This document shows, in pieces, positions 49,781-61,600 of a stretch of DNA of 64,000 nt. This stretch comes from Lottia gigantea (taxonomy: Eukaryota > Mollusca > Gastropoda > Lottiidae). How positions within the stretch are numbered: position 1 is the first letter of the stretch; each line of letters starts with the position of its first letter. The stretch covers positions 856,752-920,751 of the forward strand of contig NW_008709715.1 of the NCBI RefSeq assembly GCF_000327385.1, in the 5' to 3' direction. Under the pieces are notes generated by a model that worked only from the letters and a program-made list of their open reading frames with translations, had not been told where the DNA came from and searched no databases. A program made the translations under genes and the position numbers.

Positions 49781-52640
49781 AATGAACAGATAAAGATAAT
49801 GTTGGGCAGCTTATATTTAAGATACTATTTGGATATTGCAAATATTGAGATATTCTAGAACGTTTAAACTTCCTGGTCAAACATGTTGTCAAGAGTATAT
49901 TCTAAACCTTTCTGTGTTGGTGCTGTGTTGGCAGAACATTTCACGAATAAAGCATGAGGTGACTGTTTTAGAGACCTGTTATAACTTTGAAGGAATTATA
50001 GATACTATCTCACTATTAAAATGAATTATCTTAAAATTTCAAGTGAAATGTTGAGTTGAAATGATATTTTAAGATCATGCTCAAAATTCATTATTTGATG
50101 GGTTGTACCATTTTCATAGTTGGTGCTACATTGATCTGGGAACTTCTCGTTAAATTAGTACTGTACTAGCAAATTGTTAGACCTTTCTCTTGACTGTGAA
50201 GAGGAACATGAAATTGGTGATTTATATCGCTAACACTAAAGCATTTTAACATGATTTGAGGCCACAGTTCCAATGTTTCATTAGGACCTTTTCTATTTTA
50301 TGGCGCCAGAAACTGCCATAAATTCTGCTTAAGAATGAAGACAATAAGATTGGGTAGACGTAAACAATAGGACTGGTATGTAGGATAGATGAATAACATC
50401 TCGGAACAGGAAAACAATAGATTAATATAGATTTATATCTACTACTTGTATTTACTTGAAATCAATCATTTTGTTTAGAGAGTATAAGTCAAGTCGTCTG
50501 GACCAAATAAGTCAGCAGATCTTTCTTCTATCTGATAAATGGTGTCGAACAGGTTTCAATGGTCAACACATTTTCTCTTTACTGTTTTTATCTGAAATAT
50601 CTAATTTTACGTTCTTATTCAATTGTATTTGCCAGATATTGATTTCTGCCAAATAATCATCATGATGGATGAAAATATTTTGACATCCTCCTTTTAGGAT
50701 TGAATTGTCAAAATGAAGATAGATGGTGAAAAAAGAAATTTAGTTAGATGCACATGAAGATTAAATTTGATATGTTTGTGGGAGAGACTAGTGAGATGAT
50801 TGTATTATGTCGTGTTGAAAATGATGAAAGGTTAATCAATTAATTCTATAACAAGACCTACTGACGTGTCCTCTTCACTTTCTATTTATTATCTAAAGTG
50901 CTAACTAGAATCTTAAACTATTCTCTTGGGAAGACGTCACTGATTTCTTTTATTGTTTCTGCTGACATCTTTAGTAGCACAATTAAAAACTGTCAAAGTC
51001 TCTTGTCCATTACAAATATCTTTAAGGGAGTTGGGAAAATACTGTTATACAATTATATTAACACATTAAAGATTCTGTTGGATAATAAAAACTATAAGGA
51101 CCCACTTGGTAATGGTCATAGATTGAATTGTACTTTAAGAAAAAAGAATGGTCTGGAAGAAAGATCCATAATTTGTAAGGAGAGAGCTTCGAAAAATCCT
51201 ACCTACCCTGTTGGTCTGTAGCCAAATCTCTAAACATAAATCTTTTTCCCAATATGTTCCAAATTGGTATGATGAGGAAAGATTAAATTTGTGACCATAT
51301 ATTGAGATTTGAAACCTATATTGATATGGAATATGAAATGGTTTTAAAAATATTGTTATCAAAATGGGCTCCTGACTTGTTGATAGCAAGAGTGTTTAGA
51401 CAAACTGATGTTAAGGTCACATACTAAATTGTTCTAATTAATCTAAATTATTTATTGTAATTATTTAGTGTAAAAATTAATTATCATACTGTATTGAAAA
51501 AGTTTCTGAATAAATCTACTTACTTGAAAATATGTAACTTGCAGTCTGTTGTATTGGATTTATGGTGGGTATGTCTCTAATCAACCGAGGATCAGAAATT
51601 TTTTTCTCATCTGGGGAAGTTGATTAGAAAGATTGAGAAACACTGCTCTGATCTGATGATTTGTTTTATGGCAGTAGTGTCATATGCTAATCCTGTAGAC
51701 GTGTAATCTTATTGCTCATACCAGTCACTGATGGTGTCATTTATTTAATTTCTCTGTCTTTAGAATGTTAATCAGTCTATTTGGTTGATGAGTTTTCACT
51801 AATTAGGCTCTTATTATTGACAAGGTGTGTTCATTACTAGACTACCAGTCAGTATTGATTGGTGTGTTCTATTGCTTGTTCTCTAATATTTTTACAACTA
51901 TTTCCTACTAATAATATAATCATTGTAACCTCTTCTCATACTGAATATCACACTATTTTATCATTTGTCTCACTTCTGATGATTTGTTTTTAATGAGGGT
52001 TGAAAGAGTAGAATTCTGTATATTTGGTTGATGTGTCTCACCAAGGGTTTAGATTAGTAGATTGTGCTTGTAAGCAATGTTATGTCATTATTTTTGACAA
52101 ATTAAAAGTGCACCCAGCAAATTCATGAGATTTGTTTAATTCTGGTTGTTAATCTTCATTTATTACAAGTTGATCTGTTTTAGGTCTATATTTTGAGTTT
52201 CTTTGAGCATAAGAAAGATGTACTCCAATGCAGTCTGTTTTTAATATGTTCACCTTAAATATGTTCATGATATTTTTCAAAGCTCAATGGTACATGCAAA
52301 TTTGCTTTTGATTGATAAATTCAAAATCCAGAATAACACAACTGAAAGATGATGCCATCTGTATTGAAGTGTTCTATTTCTGTTTACAGCCAACCAGAAC
52401 CTTTGATTGAAAGTCTGCTAGCAACAATACATGTAACTACTAGATCAACTGTGCTTTCTAACACGAACATTTGATTTACATGTAGCTATATTTTCAATTC
52501 TTAAAAGCTTGGCTACAGGATTGTTTCTACTTTCAAACAAAGTGTATAGATTGTGAATAAAGACTTATTCTTAAAGAAAAATTTTTGTTAATTGAATTAA
52601 TTTTCATATTTTTCAGAGAAAAAGCTAGTATTTCAAAGAC

Positions 52641-55600
52641 ATGGGTATGAAGAAAAAAACACAACATGAAAGTGGAAGAACAGAATCAAATAATAACCAA
52701 CCTTTATCTTCAATGGAGAAGACTTTTGGATTTTCAATCGACGATTTCAAATCACCTCAAGCAGTAATACGGCTTTTGTGTAGGCCAAGTGATCCGGCTT
52801 GTCTTGGTGTTGTCAGGTTTCTATTTGGTAAGGAAGCCATACCAATTAAATTCTTCAATACAAACTTTTCATTTGATATATTGATTCTGTCTAAGATAAG
52901 ATTGAGGGAAAAAGAAAGAAAAAAAAATTTGCAGAGTCTTAAATGCTATGATAATTCCTGTCAATTTTCACCATTCATCTGGCTCATGTTGTAGCTCTAT
53001 ACTTCAGAGATAATGTAAGGGGTATGAAGAAACGGTAAAATTAGTTGCTTGATCAAGCAAAGCTAGTATAAAATGATGATATATTGGTCTGAGAAGAGGT
53101 TTTGATTTATATTTCCTATGTAATTATGCTGTATAAAGAATTGAACAGTTTCCAATCTGCTATAGAGCAGAACCCATAAATATCTTACAGTTTCTCTGAT
53201 GTTTTACATTGATTATTTATTACAGTAAAACGCTACTGTTTACATCAATAGAGATATTCACTATGTCCAAGGGCACAGTTTATAACATTTTATATTTTGA
53301 TTTGTAACATGTTTGTTTTCATGCACATTACAAATATTGATATAGATTTGGTGGCGTTTATAGGAAACACTCGTTGCTTGGGCTTGGCAGGGGCCACACA
53401 ATTTTCCATGGGGGCCACAGGCTATATTTCATTATGTAAATTGATAAAAATGCTGCTATATAGATTGATGTTTCATGATTCTAATAATAGAAAAGAAGTT
53501 TCAGCTCTTATAAGTGAAAATCACCAAATAGTACCGATTTTTATAGGGGAGAGGGGAGAGAAAAATTTGAAAACCCCTGAGCTAAAGGAAGGTGATGATT
53601 CACATAATTTGTTTTTTTGAAACATTTTTCAGGATTTTTAATGTTGATTGATATACCACAAGAAAGAGGACTAGGTATGGCTGATGTAAGATGGGGCCAT
53701 ACTGATGAATGTAGATTTCCACTATTTAATTTTTTAAAACCATTGCCATTAGAATGGATGTATATAGTATATTTTGTTATGTTAATTGGTAAGTGATAAT
53801 ATTTTAACATTAATAAGTTCTGTAAATTGTAACATTACTATTTGAAAGTGCCAACACATCCAAAGGTGGTAATTCTGAAGAGTGTATAGATAGCTTAAAT
53901 AGAGCTCCAGACAACCTTTATAGGTTAATATACTTCTAATATTTACAATGATAATTCTCAAAGAATATACTAAAAAAATATGATCCAGTTAGGGTTTCTC
54001 ACATTATTTACTCTCAAATCAAAACCATTATTTTATTTATGTTGTAAGATATGGTTGCCCCTAATATTCAGAAGTCAATGTGTGGACTCCATTGACATTT
54101 CTGACTGGTAATTCAAACCACTTGTCATATTATTGACTATTGGTGAACATTGAAATGGAGACACTCATTACCTTGTAGTGCCGTGAGGCAAAAAGAAAAG
54201 TTGAAATTACCAACAATCTCCCAAATGTTGATAATAATCAGTGCAATCAAAGTCTACAGAAAATCAACCTCTGGCAGGTCTGATTGTTGCCAAGGGATTA
54301 GGTTCTTGACTTTCATTCTCTTAGCCTCTTGAAGGGCAGTTTCATGTGAAATGTTGACTCCTCCTTGTGTGAATTTCTGAAATGATGAAAATTGCTTGAA
54401 CTGTGTACATTAAGTGACCCAGCTAGTGTGTACTTACAGCTTGATGTCAGATACATGCTTAATGTTATGTTTTGTAAATTTGCAACCCCTTCCAGATAAG
54501 TAACATTTGAGGTCAGTGGTGTGTGACATCCTGGCTACGTCACTGTTTGATGTATTGTCTTTATGATCAATTTTCATATGAATGATTGCTGAGATTGCCA
54601 GAAACCTTCTGACAAAAATTGTAAAGAAGCCTGTACACTCTTCCCCCAAAAAACTTTCAGAATTTAGAACAAAACTTGCTCTTTTTTCTTCATTATGTTT
54701 AAGCACCAGACTGGACGTAAGTAGACTAAAAGTTTCAATAAGATCTTTTTGTAGCTCATTAAGTTCTGTCTGTAGATAATTATCATGTCGTGTATTTCTC
54801 AAGACTCATCTGTTTTAGTTTTAAACGGCAACAATAACCACGAAGACGGCAACCAATCAGGCAACAACCATCACTGTCAAAACTGTTTTTGGTTGCAGTG
54901 ACATTCTTTAACAAATTAAGGAATTCTTTATTTTTTGTCTTGACATTTAGTTCTTAATTTTAAGTTAGAAACTGTATTATGTGATTGAACTAATTACTTC
55001 CTGTACCAATATCCGCCATTTTCTACTTGACCAGACGTCAACTTCTAGCTGACTGAGAATGAGATAGCTAATGGTGGACATCTTTTATTCCTACCATTAG
55101 TTTAACGAGAATATAAATACTGGGCCTAAGATAAGAATTGTTGATGAATTTCACTCCGGGAAAAATAGTTGGCCCATCAATCAAATTAGAGAAGTTACAA
55201 AGAAGTGAGGCAAATATTTTCAACAATTCATGTTATTGATTGGTCGTATTTTCTGGTGATGTGTCAAAACTGATTAGGGATAAAGGTCAAGTCGAGAGTC
55301 AACAGAAATTTGATTTGGATTATTAGAACATGCAAGCTTGATTAGGTTACCAGTTTGTTTACTGCAAATGACAGGCTTCCATTCATGTCATTAGGTAGTC
55401 TGAAACATGTGGAATTGTGCCACGATTCTGATAGACATTGCAGACCGTGATTAATAACTGGCAAAGGGTGGACTTTCTTAAGCAGATTCTTTCCCTTAAA
55501 ATATTTTTCCTTATCTTGAAAAGATACCTACCTATTGCACATTCAAAATCTTATCTTGATGCCTAAAATAAATTGCTTCTGAAGAATTTCAGACAACACT

Positions 55601-58600
55601 CAGTTTTATTTTCTGAATTCATGTCATGTAGGTTTTATTTATTATCTTGTTTTAAATCTAATTCTACTTTATGAATGGAAAAAGAAATAGAACGCTGTAT
55701 ATAGAATACTGAGTAAGATTTATTGTCAGGTGGCCTTTCTTTCCCTAGGTCAAATGATAAGAAATTCGAGAGTGGGGAGACAAAGCCAGGCCACTTGGAA
55801 TGGATGCCCATAGAAATACCACCAAGATATTTGAAATAAAACTTGATTAGCCACTGGTAGAATCTCAGTAAACAACTGGTGTACTATTCTTGCTACAAGA
55901 TATGATAGTATTATATATATCATAATCTATCAATGTACTGTTTGTTATTTCAGGTGCTACTGGAATAATGTTAGGATTTCAATACCGTTTTAGTTGTTTA
56001 TGTTTTTTATTACCATACTGGTATATATTTTTCTTGGATAAAACTTCCTGGAATAATCATAGTTATTTATATGGTATATTGGCATTTCTACTCACTATTT
56101 CTGATGCCAACAGATATTGGTAAGTTTGTTTTGGTGTGCTTTTAAATGGAATGTTCTGAGAACTGATCAAGACTACTGCTGGAAAATACTGCACCTTTTT
56201 TACCAGATTTGATTTGACATGTTTCACAAAGGCAGTGCTTCTCAACCTCAGTTAGATCATTCATTCCTGAAAGATTTCTTCCAAATCTATTCCTCCCCAA
56301 AATAAATCAGTCATTTTGAAACATTTTTCACTCGAAAAAATGTATTCAACAATTAACCATGAATTATACTACTCATACTCCACATATCAAGATGGTCCAA
56401 TAAGACCCTTGGGCTGAATGTTCGTTCTCGATTTTCAGGGTGAATTTTGCAGTCGTAGATCACCTTGCCTCCCATTTCCCCTGTTGAGAAGCATTGCACT
56501 TAAGAAAATTTAATAGCATTGTGTTCTTCAGGCTCTGAAACTGTTAGAAAAATAACATTAACTGTGTTATTACTATGTTTGCAGGTCTCTTGATGGTTTC
56601 TTCTCTAAAAAATACAGAAACTGTCATGTACCATTATGGAACTATACATTACTTAGAACACAGGTAATATAGATAGACTTTTAGTGATAATACTGTAACC
56701 ATGATGCCAGATTGTCAATGCAGATATGTACTTTTATACATGGCCTCGAGTTACTCTTTTCATTATTAATATTCGTCGCTCTTAAAAAGGTGTTAAATTT
56801 AAGAAAATTATAATTCCTTTAGCTGATTTAATTCTATTGCACTGTTAGTTAGAGGTTTAAAACAAATGGCAGTTGTGGGTTCTAATCTTGATCAGCTTGT
56901 GACAATCTGGTGAACTTAATTATGTCGTCTTTCTTCATTATTCATTATTCAAATTGACCTGGCGGTAAATGGATACAGATAATCTGGGGAAGATTAATGC
57001 CAAGAGGTTTGGCCAAGGATCAGCTGCAAGAAAGCATTCTTGTTATCCTCTTATCCTTGTATCCTCATGTTTTCTTTCTTCTTTTGATGCAAATAGATCT
57101 AAATGTTTTAATACTAGCTGAATTTGTGAACTGACAATTTTTCAATCAAAGATATAAATGATAGATATATAATGATCTTGTCAAAATTATCCCCACCACA
57201 TGGCCACATTGATATCACACATTAAAATATCAAAGATTAGTTATTTCTGAGTTTTAGTCTTCAATTTTGTGTTACATAAAAGAGATGATTTTCCAATAAG
57301 ATTCCAATGCAAAGCTGAGAATAAATTTGATAATATGAGTAATAACTAGGATATAAAGACTGGTATTGACATGTATAGTTTACCACAGAGATTTGATTTA
57401 TTGTATCATAAAATAGCTTGATACAATCTCTATCTTTAATACGCCTTCATAAACATGTTTTTTACATCCACTTTCAAGATTGTGGTTTCTTTTAAGAGAA
57501 ACTTGGTGAAATTAAACTGTCAATGCTGGTATTTTTTTTATCTTCTGCAGGTTTTTCTGGTGTATTTTATCGCTGGGTTAAAGAAGTTAGATTTTGACTG
57601 GGTTTATGGTTATTCAATGCAGAATTTATCAAGTCATTGGGTTTTTGACCCATTTAAGTAAGTTGTGTTTTAGAGCTATTTATAGTGCTGACAATGTTTG
57701 TTAATTGACACATAACAATACACTGTTCCACAATACAAGTATCATATCACATGGTCATGTATCAATACATGGTATTAGTACACATATAACCCATCATCAC
57801 TCCAAGGGTCATGTATCAATACATGGTATTAGTACACATATATAACCCATCATCACTCCAAGGGTCGTGTATCAATACATGATATTAGTACACATAAATA
57901 TCCCATCATCACTCCAAGGGTCATGTATCATTACATGGTATTAGTACACATAAATAACCCATCATCACTCCAAGGGTCATGTATCAATACGTGGTATTAG
58001 TACACATAAATAACCCATCATCACTCCAAGGGCCATGTATCAATACGTGGTATTAGTACACATAAATAACTCATCATCACTCCAAGGGTCATGTATCAAT
58101 ACATGGTATTAGTACACATATATAACCCATAATCACTCCAAGGGTCATGTATCAATACATGGTATTAGTACATATATATAACCCTTAATCACTCCAAATA
58201 CAAAAGAAATCCAAAGTTGTAGGTCATTTTTTTGATTTGAAACCTGAATAAGTAAGACATATATTTATCTACAACTTAGCGTTTAATTCACTAAAATCTG
58301 TTTCTGACACCAACCAAGCAACTTTTAATGGTTTATTATATAAGCCTTTTAAATAGTTTTGTTGTTCTAAAAATTAACAGCAAGGTACTCTTAGGTAAAA
58401 CTTTCAGATAAGTTTCAGATATATTTCTCTAAGATTTTGGTCTGTAGCCATTGATTTGAGCACTTAACTTTCCTATCCTACTAAAAAAAAAAAACCAGAC
58501 TATTCCTTTAATTTTGTATAAAAAAAAATAATCTATAAGTTAATTTAATCCAGAGTCTATAATCAGAATGGTCTACTCATTTTTCATCTACTGACCATTT

Positions 58601-61600
58601 ATACAGATTATATGTAAAACAAGCTCTTTATATCTGTGTTCATACTCTATTATTTCCAATGTATACAATCTTTCTCATGGTGATTATTATGTACCTTACT
58701 ACTGGAATAAATGTATAAATAAAAAAAACCATAGCATTATCCTGTCTGATACTTTTGGTATCTCTGGGGTAATAACAGTATTTCTACCAAAGAACAACAA
58801 GAAATACACCACACACTGTTATTAAAAGTTGTCTCTTGGAAATTTTCCAAATAAAGTTTGTTTGCATTAGGAATGTAGAAATGTTGACCATTGAGTAATT
58901 TTGACCATCTACAAGATAAAAAAAAAGTAATTTTGACCAGAACTTATCATTATTATAAGTTTAATAGTATGTTGGGTTTATCTAGAAAATGCTTTTGGTG
59001 TCTCCTTGAGACAAAGCTTGAAGGGTTAAAGCAGCTCTAAAGCAGAAGGTGTTGGGGTGCCAGAGTTTCCAGAAGCCAACAGATTTCAAATGGACTGATA
59101 TGAAATTTGAGCCTTTGTCACCGCCCAAATTTGAGGCTCCAAATCCATATGTGTCCAGAATTATCCGCGTTTAAATGTTAAAATGATAACTTGTTATTTT
59201 AAGATACTCTGTGATATATGTAATAAACTTACATAGAGATAGTGAAATTGAGATATTTTTGAAGGAATTATGCAATTTTCATACATTTTTAGTACTTCAG
59301 AAGACTATTTACATATTTTCACATTTACACATTTGTCCCTTTAATTTTTACTCAATTAAGACCTTACACAGGCCCAATCCTTCTAGGACACCTGATGCCA
59401 CACTTGTGTAATCCCAGCATCCCATTTCTAAGAGTGCAATTATCTAACATTGTTTGTTAGGTATCTTTATTGAATGGTGTTCAGAATTTTTAAAGGGTAC
59501 AATGAAGAGGGTTTAATCAGTAGTATCTGAGACTGTCATTCTTGTATAAAGTTTATTGTATGATATGAAATTCTTGTATAAAGTTTATTGTATGATATGT
59601 CATCCTTGTATAAAGTTTATTGTATGCTATGAAATTCTTTTATAAAGTTTATTGTATGATATTTTATTCTTGTATAAAGTTTATTGTATGATATGTCATC
59701 CTTGTATAAAGTTTAATGTATAATATGTCATTCTTGTATAAAGTTTAAAGTATAATATGTAATCCTTGTATAAAGTTTATTGTATGATATGTCATTCTTG
59801 TATAAAGTTTAATGTATAATATGTCATCCTTGTATAAAGTTTATTGTATGATATGTCATCCTAGTGTAAAATTATTGTATGATATGTCATTCTTGTATAA
59901 AGTTTATTGTATGATGTGTCATCCTTGTATAAAGTTTATTGTATAATATGTCATTCTTGTATAAAGTTTAATGTATAATATGTCATTCGTGTATAAAGTT
60001 TATTGTATGATGTGTCATCCTTGTATAAAGTTTATTGTATAATATGTCATTCTTGTATAAAGTTTATTGTGTGATATGTCATTCTTGTATAAAGTTTAAT
60101 GTATAATATGTCATTCTTGTATAAAGTTTATTATATGATATGTCATTCTTGTATAAAGTTGAATGTATGATATGTCATTCTTGTATAAAGTTTAATGTAT
60201 AATATGTCATTCTTGTATAATGTTTATTATATGATATGTCATTCTTGTATAAAGTTTAATGTATAATATGTCATTCTTGTATAAAATTTATTGTATGATA
60301 TGTCATTCTTGTATAAAGTTTATTGTATGATATGAAATTCGTCATTCTTGTATAAAGTTTATTGTATGATATGTCATACTTGTATAAAGTTTAATGTATA
60401 ATATGTCATTCTTGTATAAAGTTTATTGTATGATATGTCATCCTTGTATAAAGTTTAATGTATAATATGTCATTCTTGTATAAAGTTTATTGTATGATAT
60501 GTCATTCTTGTATAAAGTTTAATGTATAATATGTCATTCTTTTATAAAGTTTATTGTATGATATGTCATTCTTGTATAAAGTTTATTGTATGATATGAAA
60601 TTCTTTTATAAAGTTTATTGTATGATATTTTATTCTTGTATAAAGTTTAATGTATAATATGTCATTCTTTTATAAAGTTTATTGTATGATGTGTCATCCT
60701 TGTATAAAGTTTATTGTATGATATATCATTCTTGTATAAAGTTTAATGTATAATATGTCATTCTTTTATAAAGTTTATTGTATGATATGTCATTCTTGTA
60801 TAAAGTTTAATGTATAATATGTCATTCTTGTATAAAGTTTATTGTATGATATATCATTCTTGTATAAAGTTTAATGTATAATATGTCATTCTTTTATAAA
60901 GTTTATTGTATGATATATCATTCTTGTATAAAGTTTAATGTATAATATGTCATTCTTTTATAAAGTTTATTGTATGATATGTCATTCTTGTATAAAGTTT
61001 ATTGTATAATATGTCATTCTTGTATAAAGTTTAATGTATAATATGTTATCCTTGTATAAAGTTTATTGTATGATATGTCATTCTTGTATAAAGTTTATTG
61101 TATAATATGTCATTCTTGTATAAAGTTTAATGTATAATATGTTATCCTTGTATAAAGTTTATTGTATGATATGTCATTCTTGTATAAAGTTTATTGTATG
61201 ATATGTCATTCTTTTATAAAGTTTATTGTATAATATGTCATTCTTTTATAAAGTTTATTGTATGATATATCATTCTTGTATAAAGTTTATTGTATAATAT
61301 GTCATTCTTTTATAAAGTTTATTGTATGATATGTCATTCTTGTATAAAGTTTATTGTATAATATGTCATTCTTGTATAAAGTTTAATGTATAATATGTTA
61401 TCCTTGTATAAAGTTTATTGTATGATATGTCATTCTTGTATAAAGTTTATTGTATAATATGTCATTCTTGTATAAAGTTTAATGTATAATATGTTATCCT
61501 TGTATAAAGTTTATTGTATGATATGTCATTCTTGTATAAAGTTTATTGTATGATTTGTCATTCTTGTATAAAGTTTATTGTATGATATATCATTCTTTTA

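Larger units (their letters stand above)
41537..52616. other. Non-coding stretch upstream of GGCX coding exon 1 (probable first intron)
   Basis: No coding exon was recognised. It holds a family A MITE (42779-43092), a 19-bp minisatellite (44343-44455), duplications at 45478-45655 and 49480-49780, and SINE remnants at 47424-47520, 48112-48345 and 49085-49165. The longest open frame (50898-51221 plus, 107 codons) has no recognisable family motif and no conserved splice context. Confidence 0.55.

Noticed and set aside
50898-51221. 107-codon plus-strand ORF as a gene or transposon protein
   Set aside because: There are no recognisable motifs, no homologous splice structure and no supporting repeat termini.
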